64,000 bases of DNA from Bradyrhizobium sp. dw_78 (GCF_018449525.1 NZ_JAAVUS010000002.1:496001-560000), one strand, 5' to 3'; shown: positions 50,414-59,068, counted from the first letter of the stretch. Program-made: numbers and translations. The notes: a model not told the origin generated them from the letters alone.

Positions 50414-50953
50414 TTAGCGGTCGTCAACGGATAACGAAGCGCGGCTTGGCGCAAGTTGCGCGGTTGGCCCGATGATCGCGGCAAGATCGTGGCGAAATCC
50501 AAGGGCTATGAACAGTTTCGCCATTACGAACATCGGTCCAAGCAAAAGATGCGTCGGGTTGTCCACCAGCGCCGGCTGCCGGCGTTCGAACACCTGATGC
50601 CCGACGATTTGAGACGCCACGCCGACGACGATCAGAACCGCGGTCGTCACCCACACGCCAGCGACACCCGCATACCCCACGATCAGCGCCGCGGCCGATA
50701 GTAGCAAAACGGCCACACCGGCGATCGCCAACCCGATCGGCAGGTCGAGGACCAGCCAATAAATCAGTACGGGCAGAGCCAATAGCGTCGCCATCGTGGT
50801 TGGGGCGCCGAACAACGAGACCGGCCACATCGAGAGCGGCAGCGTTGCGCCCAGGAACAGTAAAAGGATGCCCTGCACATGCATGGCGCAATTCCACGGA
50901 TCGCGGTGATATTCCACGTAATCCACCAATTGGCGCTGAAAATAGGCGGTCAT
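50414..50953 (-). CDS. Mpo1-like (DUF962) membrane protein
   Basis: 179 residues with about four membrane segments. The DUF962 pattern is clear: VEYHRDPWNCAMHVQGI at the start and VGHQVFERRQPALVDNPTHLLLGPMFVMAKLF near the end, with conserved histidines. The yeast relative Mpo1 is an iron-dependent dioxygenase acting on 2-hydroxy fatty acids. A lipid-related role is likely here. It is the first gene of the operon with the epimerase and ICMT-like genes. Confidence 0.85.
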   Translation of the reverse strand: MTAYFQRQLVDYVEYHRDPWNCAMHVQGILLLFLGATLPLSMWPVSLFGAPTTMATLLALPVLIYWLVLDLPIGLAIAGVAVLLLSAAALIVGYAGVAGVWVTTAVLIVVGVASQIVGHQVFERRQPALVDNPTHLLLGPMFVMAKLFIALGFRHDLAAIIGPTAQLAPSRASLSVDDR

Positions 50954-51229
50954 ACGGGGTCCTTTCCTGCTTTTTTGGCGCGCTGGAACAATCTAAAGCA
51001 ACCGGTCATGGCAATATGGAACTCTGGATCGCCCCCCGCTCGGACGCGGCACTACTTAAACTGCCGGTCTGGCCCGAGTCAAAACCCGGTTTCGGAGCTG
51101 GGATACCATGTCACAATTTAGGGGCGCCACCCCATCGTCGCACAGGCCCGGTTTCGGTCTGGACCATCCGCCCGACTGGCGATCCTGCCGGCTGCGCCGC
51201 ATATAATTCAATCATTCCGATCCGAATCT

Positions 51230-52036
51230 CTAATGCGCCGTTCGAGCGGCAAAGATCTGGTAGAAGGTAATCACGATCTCGAACGCAATCAAACCCACGA
51301 CGATCAGCTCGAGGCGCAGAGAGCGCTGCGTATCGATGATGTCGGCAAGCGTATTCGCGGTCTCCGAGATCACGGCAAGCTTTCGATTAAGCGTCTCGAC
51401 GCGCTCCTGCAACTCATACTCGTCTTCAAGACGAGCGTATAGCCGTTCCATATCCGGACGATCCCACAACGCGTCGGGCTTCTCCGTGATCGCCACCCGG
51501 CCGGAAACCCTGTGCTGAACCAGGAGCGCGTTGCCGATGAGCTTGAGGATTCCCGTCCGGTCGAGCCGGGCTTTTCCCCGCGTCGCCAATTCCCGCGCAA
51601 AAGGCTCGATCACCTCGAACACGCTGGCAACCTGCCGTTCATCGTGGGCGAGCACGACGCTCTTGGCCAGCACGTCAGAAATAACCAGCAATCTTTCCTG
51701 CGACATCGACTTGATCTGGATCGGCCCTCCAACCGCAACCTGATCCTCGTCGCCATCCGCCAGCCTTATCGCCGCGGTCTCTTCCTCGTAGCGTTCGAAT
51801 TTGCCGGATACGTAAGGAGAAAGTTTCTCCAGGAAATCGAGTTCCTGCTGCGGCGACAGATCGATCAGAACAACGACACCGTAGCGGAATAGCACGGCAA
51901 CACCGCTGCCCTGGATGCGCACCGCGAGCGGCGTGTTCGATAAGATCTCCCCCTCAAAGCCGGTCGTGTTGATGCGATCCCCGACATGGAGGGCGTGAGC
52001 CGTCATGACATGACCGCCCGGCGCCAAGGTTTTCAT
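51230..52036 (-). CDS. RMD1/DUF155 family protein
   Basis: 268 residues from ATG 52036 (GGGGA upstream); an ATG at 52057 is also in frame. The N-terminal beta-rich half (VLFRYGVVVLIDLSPQQELDFLEKL) and the helical EYELQERVETLNRKLAVISETANTLADIIDTQRSLRLE segment before a C-terminal membrane segment are those of the DUF155/RMD1 family, found in yeast, mitochondria and bacteria without known biochemistry. It is a tail-anchored membrane protein by prediction. It stands alone on the minus strand. Confidence 0.88.
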   Translation of the reverse strand: MKTLAPGGHVMTAHALHVGDRINTTGFEGEILSNTPLAVRIQGSGVAVLFRYGVVVLIDLSPQQELDFLEKLSPYVSGKFERYEEETAAIRLADGDEDQVAVGGPIQIKSMSQERLLVISDVLAKSVVLAHDERQVASVFEVIEPFARELATRGKARLDRTGILKLIGNALLVQHRVSGRVAITEKPDALWDRPDMERLYARLEDEYELQERVETLNRKLAVISETANTLADIIDTQRSLRLELIVVGLIAFEIVITFYQIFAARTAH

Positions 52037-52239
52037 TCGCGAATCCCCGTTGATCATCAGGAAAGAGACTGCGTCTCCATCCGTTCCCCGGAGTCACAAC
52101 ATCCGACGGATCAGCCTTAACAAAGGCCAACCGCTCTTGCCTTATCCATGCTGAGCATCGCTCACGCCATCCAAGACCTGACGGCAGCCTGAACGAAATC
52201 GCGCGCGCCGGCGATGTCGTCGTTGCCCCTGCCCCGAAC

Positions 52240-52635
52240 TCAGGCGGGACGAAATTTGGGGCCGATAAATGTATTGCCGCTGGCATCGCGCTTGATCTCG
52301 CCGATGACCAGCGCGACACGTGCGCCGCTGCGAAGATCGGCATCTTCCCAGTCCACAAGCGGGGCCGTCAGCACAGGGCCGGCATCAAGCCTGATCAATC
52401 CGATCGCGAAGGAAGTATTGAGTCCGGGAATGCCGCGCAGCACACGGGTGAAATTGAGAAGCGTTCCGGTGCCATCGATTTCGACAGGTTCGATTTCGTC
52501 AGCCGCGTGGATTTCCGGATTTGTCGAGGGCGGCGGATAGAAAATCTCGCCTGTGGCGCGGGATCTGCCACACACGAGACGCGGCAGCGGCGCTTCGACA
52601 AAAGGAGCGTCACGCAGAGCGTTACGTTTGGTCAT
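52240..52635 (-). CDS. OB-fold (DUF35) protein with degenerate zinc ribbon
   Basis: 131 residues from ATG 52635. The C-terminal part (GTGTLLNFTRVLRGIPGLNTSFAIGLIRLDAGPVLTAPLVDW) is the DUF35 OB fold seen next to thiolases. The preceding rubredoxin-like zinc ribbon is normally CxxC...CxxC, but only one cysteine (RLVCGRSRATGEIFYPP) remains, so zinc binding is probably lost. No thiolase gene is adjacent, which is unusual. Function unclear; an acyl-CoA-binding or scaffold role is possible. Confidence 0.8.
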   Translation of the reverse strand: MTKRNALRDAPFVEAPLPRLVCGRSRATGEIFYPPPSTNPEIHAADEIEPVEIDGTGTLLNFTRVLRGIPGLNTSFAIGLIRLDAGPVLTAPLVDWEDADLRSGARVALVIGEIKRDASGNTFIGPKFRPA

Positions 52636-53208
52636 GATTGTCCCCCTCGTCCACAGTGATGACGGAGTCCGCCATCCGGCTTGCCACACGCGGCTAGGCT
52701 ATGAGGGCCACAGGAACCGCCTCATATTTTTCTCCCTGGAAGGTTTTGTTGTTTTTATTATTTTTGTTGTTCATGCTCCGCTCCATTGCGGAGTTTGGCT
52801 GAAGCGCAGCGCCTCCCGACTTTGCTGGCGATTCTTAATCCATCCAGCGAAACCGAAAACCGCAACGACGATCTTCCGACAAAGATCGTGCCTCGAATAC
52901 GACAGCAATTTATCGCGGTAATCAACCCTTCGTGAGTAAGACTTTGGCACAATCGATATCCGATTGAAAAGCCTTTCCGCCGGGACGCGCCAGCTAATTA
53001 GGCCACGCTCAAACCATCTTCACGACAACCAGCGCGGGAATAAAGACTGTTTCGGCACCGCAGCAAAACAACGGCCATCGTCGTTTTACCCGAGCCCGAT
53101 GGCGTCGCTGAAACGCACCCTCCCCGCAAAACGCAGTGGCGCTAGTTACCGAATTCCTGACGGCTGAAGCAGAGTAACCAGAACTCGTTGGTCCGCAGCG
53201 AACGGCTT
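52636..53208. other. 573-bp gap with a T-rich patch and weak hairpin
   Basis: I see no coding frame with a good start. A T-rich patch (about 52742-52771) is followed by a hairpin CTCCG/CGGAG (52776-52780 and 52789-52793). It has a lower G+C share than the neighbours. It could end transcription or be a horizontally acquired remnant; nothing more can be said. Confidence 0.4.
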
Positions 53209-53751
53209 CTAGATTTCCGCAGCCAGTCGGAGGGAAGCCTTTTCCAACCGAAGGCGGAGCATCGTGAGGGTCTCAGTAAACCTCTCCAACTCCTGATCAC
53301 TCAAATCATTGAATACATAATCTTCCACGCCTTCCTGCCGTGTCGACAGGCTCGCCAGCCCTTTCTGGGCCTTGTCGGTAAGGGACAACAAGACCACCCG
53401 CGCATCCTCAAGCGACGACTTTCGTCGCATGAAGCCATTCTTTTCCAATTGCTTGGTCTGGGTCGTCACGAACGACGGATCGACATGGAGCTTTGCCGAC
53501 ACCTCCCTGACCGAGACGCCTTTACCGCGATCAAGATCGTGGACCGCCATGACAATCAGCCATTGCGGTCCGCTGACATGCAGGACCCCGGCCCAGAAAT
53601 AACGGATGTCTTCCATGTGGCTGTTAATGGATAAAATATTCCATACCAACGTCCGAACCAGTTCCGGATCCCGACGGCCGCGACCGGATGTCGCCTGGAC
53701 GTCGATCTGGTTCGGAAATCCGGCTGGGTTGGTTGTGCGCCGCGGCGGCAT
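53209..53751 (-). CDS. MarR family transcriptional regulator
   Basis: 180 residues. The core fits MarR: VSGPQWLIVMAVHDLDRGKGVSVREVSAKLHVDPSFVTTQTKQLEKNGFMRRKSSLEDARVVLLSLTDKA, with a basic wing, flanked by dimerising helices at both ends. It stands alone before the porin and may control it or itself; no paired operator is evident. Confidence 0.88.
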   Translation of the reverse strand: MPPRRTTNPAGFPNQIDVQATSGRGRRDPELVRTLVWNILSINSHMEDIRYFWAGVLHVSGPQWLIVMAVHDLDRGKGVSVREVSAKLHVDPSFVTTQTKQLEKNGFMRRKSSLEDARVVLLSLTDKAQKGLASLSTRQEGVEDYVFNDLSDQELERFTETLTMLRLRLEKASLRLAAEI

Positions 53752-54074
53752 TTCTAGCTCCTCAAGAATCTCCCTAATAATCTAGGAAGTTGAGGGTGCC
53801 GGAAACTCACGTTTTGCGGATACGGCCCCCCGAAATTGAGGGGGGCCCAAGTCAAAAAAGTGTTGCAAAGAAAGCACGATCCGCTGCCCAAATAGATAGC
53901 TTAGTAACTCAATTATTGTGCTCAACTTACTTTTACATCAAAGCTACCGTGTGGGGGCGGGGTAGATTCCTTACCGTTCGTCCTTTGGCTGGAAGCGCCG
54001 TCGTGGGCGCTTGAAGGCGTAAGTGGGGCTTTAGGACTTTGGCCCTTTTCGACGGAGCAACTTGGAGGTTTAAT
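53752..54074. promoter_or_regulatory. porin upstream region with a G/C hairpin
   Basis: This 323-bp gap contains a perfect 8-bp stem, GGCCCCCC (53824-53831) and GGGGGGCC (53840-53847), with loop GAAATTGA. It is followed by a lower-G+C leader and, before the start codon, the GGAGG of the porin ribosome binding site (54064-54068). The hairpin may be a terminator for upstream transcription or part of the porin leader. Confidence 0.55.
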
Positions 54075-55697
54075 ATGAAGACGATTAAGAGCCTTGTCCT
54101 TGGCTCAGCGGCGGCTCTCGTCGCCATGAGCGGGGCACAGGCGGCTGATCTTCCCGTAAAGGCCAAAGCGGTCGAATACGTGCGGATCTGCTCCCTGTAC
54201 GGCGCGGGATTCTTCTACATCCCGGGCACCGACACCTGCGTCAAGATCGGCGGCTATCTGCGTGCCGACCTGACGATCAACGGCAGCGGTGCGCCGTTCA
54301 CCGCTGGCAGCGGTGCGATGCACGAGCGTTACGCCAACTACTACAACGACTACTCGCGCTTCGCCCTGACCTTGGATACCCGCACCGCGACCGAGTACGG
54401 CGTGGTCCGCACCTTCGGTCAGGCCGACTTCACCTTCGGCACCGAAGGTCTCGGCAGCATCAACCAGCAGTCGACCCTGAACACCAACGCGCAGCAGGGC
54501 AATATCAGCTCGAACTACGTTGGCCAGGGCCAGCTGGGCGTCGAATACGCCTTCATCCAGTTCGCGGGCTTCACCTTCGGTAAGTCAGCTTCGGCCTATG
54601 TGACCCCGTGGCAGGGCTTCCCGGGCAACATGACCAGCGGTCTGGTCGGCGGCTACGACACTGTCACCGGCATCAACAACGTGCAGTACACCGCGCAGTT
54701 CGGCAACGGTGTGTCGGCCACGATCGGTGTCGACGACAGCAGCGCCAACGACTACAACCGCACGCAGTTGCTCAACGTGGCCTCGACCAACACCGCTTCC
54801 GGCACCTGGGGCCTGTACGGTGCACCGAGCTCTAACGTCACAGCGGTCGGCACTTCCTACACCGGCGCCTACGTTCCTGACTTCGTCGGCAATATCCGCG
54901 TCGATCAGGCCTGGGGCCTCTTCCAGGTGTCGGGTGCGTTGCACTATGTCGATGGCACTTACTTCCAGAACGCCAACACCTTGGGCGGCCAGTACGGTGC
55001 AGTCCCCGGGTCGGTCGCGACCAACGTCGGCGCGATGGATTCCGGCCATCCGGACGGCAAGTTCGGCGGTGCCATCAGCGCAGCCTTGCAGATCAAGAAC
55101 CTCCCGACCGGTCCCGGCGACGACTTCAAGATCGAAGGCACATGGGCCAAGGGTGCGACCAAGTACGCGCTCGGTGGGTCCGGTGCGCTCGGTGGTTCGT
55201 ACTTCTTCATCTCGAACGCCACCGGCGGCCCCGGCTCGATCGTGTTCGGCTCCATCAGCGACGGTATTTTTGGCGGTCCGGGCAAGAGCGGCATCGATCT
55301 CACCACCTCGTGGGGTGTCCGTGGTGCGTTCAACCACAACTGGGATCCCTACTGGTCGAGCAGCCTGTTCGGCGGTATCGCCGGCGTGAGCTACGACAGC
55401 GCGGGGAAGGATCTTTGGTGCACCGCCTATTTTAAGGCGACCAGCAATGGTGGTGCGGGCATCACGACGTGTGATCCTGGCTTCACCTTGGCTGAAGTCG
55501 GCGTGACCACCCGCTGGACTCCGGTCAAGAACCTGACCTTCTCGAACGAAATCATGTACGCCCAACTCGATGGCAACATGAGGGGAGCGGTGACCGGTAC
55601 GGTGACTAGCGCCTTCCCGATCAATGCTGGCACCTACAATTTCAAGAACCAGCAAGGCAACGTGTCGGTCGAGTTCCGCGCTCAGCGTAACTTCTGA
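54075..55697 (+). CDS. general porin (Bradyrhizobium-type, Porin_2/Omp2b-like)
   Basis: 540 residues from ATG 54075, which follows TTGGAGGT. A signal peptide (LVLGSAAALVAMSGAQA-ADLP) is followed by the alphaproteobacterial porin pattern: ADLPVKAKAVEYVRICSLYGAGFFYIPGTDTCVKIGGYLRAD, with a conserved pair of cysteines in the first loop, and a final phenylalanine (AQRNF). It forms a 16-strand trimeric beta-barrel pore in the outer membrane. Codon use is strongly biased to C at third positions, which suggests high expression. A strong terminator follows. Confidence 0.95.
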   Translation: MKTIKSLVLGSAAALVAMSGAQAADLPVKAKAVEYVRICSLYGAGFFYIPGTDTCVKIGGYLRADLTINGSGAPFTAGSGAMHERYANYYNDYSRFALTLDTRTATEYGVVRTFGQADFTFGTEGLGSINQQSTLNTNAQQGNISSNYVGQGQLGVEYAFIQFAGFTFGKSASAYVTPWQGFPGNMTSGLVGGYDTVTGINNVQYTAQFGNGVSATIGVDDSSANDYNRTQLLNVASTNTASGTWGLYGAPSSNVTAVGTSYTGAYVPDFVGNIRVDQAWGLFQVSGALHYVDGTYFQNANTLGGQYGAVPGSVATNVGAMDSGHPDGKFGGAISAALQIKNLPTGPGDDFKIEGTWAKGATKYALGGSGALGGSYFFISNATGGPGSIVFGSISDGIFGGPGKSGIDLTTSWGVRGAFNHNWDPYWSSSLFGGIAGVSYDSAGKDLWCTAYFKATSNGGAGITTCDPGFTLAEVGVTTRWTPVKNLTFSNEIMYAQLDGNMRGAVTGTVTSAFPINAGTYNFKNQQGNVSVEFRAQRNF

Positions 55698-55715
55698 TCG
55701 CATCAGCATTATTGC

Positions 55716-55750
55716 AAATGGGCCCGCGGAAAATCTCCGCGGGCCCATTT
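55716..55750 (+). terminator. porin terminator
   Basis: A perfect 15-bp stem, AAATGGGCCCGCGGA (55716-55730) with TCCGCGGGCCCATTT (55736-55750), loop of five bases, 19 bases after the porin stop. It ends in a short T run, giving a strong intrinsic terminator. Confidence 0.9.
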
Positions 55751-55756
55751 TACATG

Positions 55757-55870
55757 TTGAAATTAATTGATTTACTCATATAATGGATTCGTTTCTGGCT
55801 TCACAGAAATGGAGATCAAAGTCTTCATCTAACCTCCAAAACCTCCGGCAATGCCCTGCCGGAGGTTTTT
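55757..55870 (+). ncRNA. candidate small RNA with own promoter and terminator
   Basis: A near-consensus promoter, TTGAAA (55757-55762), 16 bp, TATAAT (55779-55784), would start a transcript near 55790. About 45 bases later a perfect 13-bp stem, AAAACCTCCGGCA (55838-55850) with TGCCGGAGGTTTT (55857-55869), is followed by T-rich sequence, an intrinsic terminator. The resulting RNA of about 80 nt carries CCTCC twice, complementary to ribosome binding sites. A 7-codon frame (55809-55832) is present and is probably chance. No protein of size is possible. Confidence 0.6.
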
Positions 55871-55950
55871 AATTTTGCCGGTTCCCTGCGAATCATGGCT
55901 CCAGCGCGGCCCCTTCCATGTCGCGCGATCGATAAAAATGCGCCCGATCG

Positions 55951-56216
55951 ATGTCTTCCACGGCCGCGGACACGAACCGTCAGGCAGGCGTGGTGACGGA
56001 TGCATCCGAACAGACGTCAGAAAATATGCAAACCGTCGCAAGCGCCACCGAGGAATTGACCACCTCGATCGCCGAGATTGGCCGGCAAGTCGTCCAAAAC
56101 TCCGTACGCGCGCTGGAAAATCGGGCGCCGGACCAGCGACACGGCGCAATCGCTCGCCACGGGCGCCCAGAAGATCGGCGATGTCGTGACATTGATTCAA
56201 GGCATTGCCGCACAGA
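55951..56216 (+). pseudogene. fragment of a methyl-accepting chemotaxis protein, frameshifted
   Basis: In one frame (55951-56100) the protein reads TDASEQTSENMQTVASATEELTTSIAEIGRQVVQNS, and in the next frame (from about 56127) it continues RRTSDTAQSLATGAQKIGDVVTLIQGIAAQ. Together they form a segment of the signalling domain of a typical alphaproteobacterial chemotaxis receptor (the section before NLLALNATIEAARAG). Both ends are missing and a frame change lies between 56100 and 56130. It is a decayed remnant. Confidence 0.8.
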
Positions 56217-56368
56217 GGCAGGCTGCGTTCCAACAGCTTTCATCGCCTCTTTCAGATTTCATTTGCCGCGACCAAAGCCTGCCCAATATATTTCCAGACA
56301 AACATCCGCCCGCGCGACATTCGCAAATCAGTCTCTTCGACGGCGGGCGGCCAACAGGGAGGTATGGC

Positions 56369-57013
56369 ATGGCCCTTTCAATGCGCGATGCGACGCTTCG
56401 CATGATGATTGCGGTGACTGCCTGCTCGACGTCGCCGACCTTCGCGCTGGACCCACGCTATCCCGACTGGCCATGCCAGCAGTTGAAGGTGCCCGGAATC
56501 TCGATTGCGAATGTCTGGACCGGCCCCTCGGTCCAGACATTCGACGCGTCGCAGCCGATGGATACCAAGGAAGCAGAACTCATCGCCCGTCTGGCGGCAC
56601 GCCGCACGCCGATCGAGGAAGCCAAAAAACTGATCGCGGACTTCGTAACCGGCACCAGGGAGGAAAAGCAGGAAAAGGCCAAAGCGCTGTTCTCGGGATT
56701 GTATTCGATCCTCAACGCACAGCGCGACCAGGTCATGGACGGGATCGAACGTTTTTCACGCAAGCAGAAGGCAATGGCCGCCGACATACGCGAGCAAGCG
56801 CAGAAATTGCGGGCCATGCAGGAAAAGACCGCCGACGATCCGGCACAAAATGAGGAATCCGCCAATCGGCTGGCGTGGCAGACGCGCATTTTCGAGGACC
56901 GGCGCAAGGCAACATCCTATGTCTGCGATGTTCCCGTCCTGATCGAAAAGCGGCTGTTCGATTTGAGTGGGGCAATCCAGAACGCCATGAACGACGGCTC
57001 GTCCGGGAATTGA
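56369..57013 (+). CDS. exported protein of unknown function in the xox region
   Basis: 214 residues from ATG 56369, which has AGGGAGG upstream. A signal peptide (MIAVTACSTSPTFA-LDP) precedes DPRYPDWPCQQLKVPGISIANVWTGPSVQTF and a long helical middle (IARLAARRTPIEEAKKLIADF..., KQKAMAADIREQAQKLRAMQEKT) that may form a coiled coil. Two cysteines remain in the mature part (about residues 35 and 190). It is the plus-strand neighbour of the methanol oxidation cluster and ends one base before the CXXCW gene (convergent). Function unknown. Confidence 0.7.
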   Translation: MALSMRDATLRMMIAVTACSTSPTFALDPRYPDWPCQQLKVPGISIANVWTGPSVQTFDASQPMDTKEAELIARLAARRTPIEEAKKLIADFVTGTREEKQEKAKALFSGLYSILNAQRDQVMDGIERFSRKQKAMAADIREQAQKLRAMQEKTADDPAQNEESANRLAWQTRIFEDRRKATSYVCDVPVLIEKRLFDLSGAIQNAMNDGSSGN

Positions 57014-57014
57014 G

Positions 57015-57569
57015 TTATTCGTCCGGCCGCGGTTCCGGCGTGGCGCTTTGCAGCGGCAGGCCGGCCGCAAACCAGCCATCGGTGCCCCCCGGATACCAGG
57101 CGACATTCGGATAGCCGAGCGAGAGCGCGCGTTTGGCCGCGTTCCACGACATCCAGCAATCCGCCAAACAATACAGAACGAGCAACCTCGCCCGGTCTCC
57201 GCCGGTCGCGTTCCCAAGTCCTTTCGAAAAATAATCCGCCATGGCGGGCGCGAGTTCGCCATAGCCGGTATCAGGCAGCCAGATGCTGCCGGGAATGTCG
57301 GACCGCGGCTTGTCGTGCCAAAGGGTACCTTCCGGCAAATTCCTCGGCCGCGGTGGTCGCGGCCATACATCGACAAAGGACGCCGAGCGGCTTCGCCAGA
57401 GCCTTTCGGCCTCTTCCGTCGTAATGACCCGAGCACCGCGCAGCGTCGCCGGCGTCGGGGCACGATAATCTTCGAGGCGATAGTTTTCGGGCTCCAGCAC
57501 GTCCGCGGCTCTCAGCCCGGCGGAAGACACGATCATCGCAAACACAAGGCAGATAGCGGCCCTGATCAT
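57015..57569 (-). CDS. PQQ-dependent catabolism-associated CXXCW motif protein (rhodanese-like)
   Basis: 184 residues with a signal peptide (VFAMIVSSAGLRA). The family motif is CLADCW (in LVLYCLADCWMSWNAAKRAL), the CxxxCW form of the CXXCW-motif protein that accompanies PQQ-dependent methanol or alcohol dehydrogenase clusters. The rest is rhodanese-like with no active-site cysteine pattern of its own. Its exact job is unknown; it may help assembly or thiol chemistry in the periplasm. It overlaps xoxJ by 4 bases. Confidence 0.85.
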   Translation of the reverse strand: MIRAAICLVFAMIVSSAGLRAADVLEPENYRLEDYRAPTPATLRGARVITTEEAERLWRSRSASFVDVWPRPPRPRNLPEGTLWHDKPRSDIPGSIWLPDTGYGELAPAMADYFSKGLGNATGGDRARLLVLYCLADCWMSWNAAKRALSLGYPNVAWYPGGTDGWFAAGLPLQSATPEPRPDE

Positions 57570-58504
57570 GGCCGCTTGGAAATCGTCTCGGTGGTGATCG
57601 GGACGTTGGCCTCATCCAGGATCGGAACGTTGTAACTGATCAGAAGCCTGTTGATCTCGGCCTGGTTTTCCATGATCAACCGGTTGAGCGTGCGCTTCCA
57701 TTCCTGATCCGACGGCCGCACCGCCATGCCGATGCGAAAGGTCATTGGCGCACCCGCCGCCTCCTTGAGCAGCGGCACGACGGTCAATGGCGGGTTCGCC
57801 TGCTTGGCATAGTAGCCCGCCATCGGTCCCCACAATATGCCGATGTCGATATCTCCCTTGGCAAGATCGTCCATCATCGCCTGTGCGGAGGAGTCCGCAC
57901 GCGTGTCGATGAAGAGCGGATAGGATTTGGCATGGGCGAGCAGCCCGTTGATCGCCATGCTCGTGCTTGGCGGCGTCCTCGCGACCACCCCGATCCGCTT
58001 GTCCTTCAGTTTTGGATCGCTGATCATGGTCACGTCGTCGAGACCGCTTCCGGGCTTGGAGACCAGCGCATAGGTCGTCCGGTAATACGGGATCGTCACC
58101 TGCGCTTGGTCATCGCCCTGGGGAAATCCGATGATCACATCGCAGCGGAAAGAGCCCAACGTCATCCGGACGAAACCGGTCGCCTGCGGGAAGTAGGTGT
58201 AGCTGAGCTTCTTGCCGAGCTTGGCGGCAAACAATTCGGCAAGCTTGTTTTCAAAACCCTCGCCCTTGTCGTTCGAGAACGGCATGTTGCGCGGATCGCC
58301 GCAAGCACGGAACACGTCAGGATCGACGAGTTCGAGCGACCCGGCGTCGCTATTGGCCTGCGCGTAGGCCCTGACGGACGTCAAGACGAAGCCCCATGCC
58401 AGCATGCCGGCCAAGATACCGGACAAGACCGGCATCGCCATCTCCGACCGCCTCGACGCTCGCGGCATTTGCAGCATCATCTTTTTGAATCTCTTCCAAA
58501 TCAT
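57566..58504 (-). CDS. xoxJ: quinoprotein dehydrogenase-associated periplasmic binding protein XoxJ
   Basis: 312 residues from ATG 58504, which overlaps the xoxG stop as ATGA; a longer reading from 58519 is less likely. The N-terminus has a signal or anchor segment (MPVLSGILAGMLAWGFVLTSVRAYA). It has the type 2 periplasmic binding fold (LELVDPDVFRACGDPRNMPFSNDKGEGFENKLAELFA) of XoxJ/MoxJ, thought to help activation of the methanol dehydrogenase. It sits between xoxG and the CXXCW gene, the usual order. Confidence 0.9.
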   Translation of the reverse strand: MIWKRFKKMMLQMPRASRRSEMAMPVLSGILAGMLAWGFVLTSVRAYAQANSDAGSLELVDPDVFRACGDPRNMPFSNDKGEGFENKLAELFAAKLGKKLSYTYFPQATGFVRMTLGSFRCDVIIGFPQGDDQAQVTIPYYRTTYALVSKPGSGLDDVTMISDPKLKDKRIGVVARTPPSTSMAINGLLAHAKSYPLFIDTRADSSAQAMMDDLAKGDIDIGILWGPMAGYYAKQANPPLTVVPLLKEAAGAPMTFRIGMAVRPSDQEWKRTLNRLIMENQAEINRLLISYNVPILDEANVPITTETISKRP

Positions 58505-59040
58505 TTGATGCCCGTGCAACTGGTCTCGGCCTGCTTGGCCGCTTCCGGCTTGTCTTCATGTGCCGGCGGACGACCGCCCGGAATGGCATTATTGGCGCGC
58601 GCCCGCAGATACACGTAGATGTCGTCGATGTAGCACATGACATTCACGTTGGTTGCGAACGAGGGCATGACCTTGTCGTTGGCAGCGTCGACATGATTGC
58701 GGCCGTTGGTGACGACACTGACGAAGTCCGGGTAGGTGAGCGTCTTCAATGATTCAGCCAGCGCCGGCGCGTAGGTCGATCCCTCCCCATTGGGACCGTG
58801 ACAGACGTGACAGTCCGAATGGTAACGGCGAAAGCCCGAGAACGTATACCAGTCGACCGTTCCGTCCGGGCTTATCTTGTAAGTGGGGTTGCCGTCCTTA
58901 TCCGCATATTTTCCATTCTCGGACGAAGCGACGGCGGGATCGTCCGCCCCATCAGCAAGTGCCACGGAGCTTGCAGAAATGAAGCTTGCAGAAACGCTCG
59001 CCAAAACAACGAGCGCAAATTTCCAATGCTTGATCGTCAC
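58501..59040 (-). CDS. xoxG: cytochrome c XoxG-like (electron acceptor of XoxF)
   Basis: 179 residues from GTG 59040. It has a signal peptide (LVVLASVSASFISASSVALA), and one heme c motif, CHVCHGPNG, with a conserved methionine in KVMPSFATNVNVMCYIDDIYVYLRARANN. Such cytochrome c(L)-type proteins take electrons from XoxF in the periplasm. Two further cysteines (in MCYIDD and SCTGIK) are present and may form a disulfide. A strong hairpin terminator lies between xoxF and this gene (59069-59104), so xoxG is probably made at a lower level than xoxF. Confidence 0.88.
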   Translation of the reverse strand: MTIKHWKFALVVLASVSASFISASSVALADGADDPAVASSENGKYADKDGNPTYKISPDGTVDWYTFSGFRRYHSDCHVCHGPNGEGSTYAPALAESLKTLTYPDFVSVVTNGRNHVDAANDKVMPSFATNVNVMCYIDDIYVYLRARANNAIPGGRPPAHEDKPEAAKQAETSCTGIK

Positions 59041-59068
59041 GTAACCATCCCCATGCAACGTTGAAACA

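Noticed and set aside
54585..55748. 387-residue minus-strand frame opposite the porin
   Set aside because: Antisense of a well-supported porin and overlaps its terminator.
55809..55832. 7-codon frame as a leader peptide
   Set aside because: No ribosome binding site at good spacing and no downstream gene to control; the transcript is better read as a small RNA.
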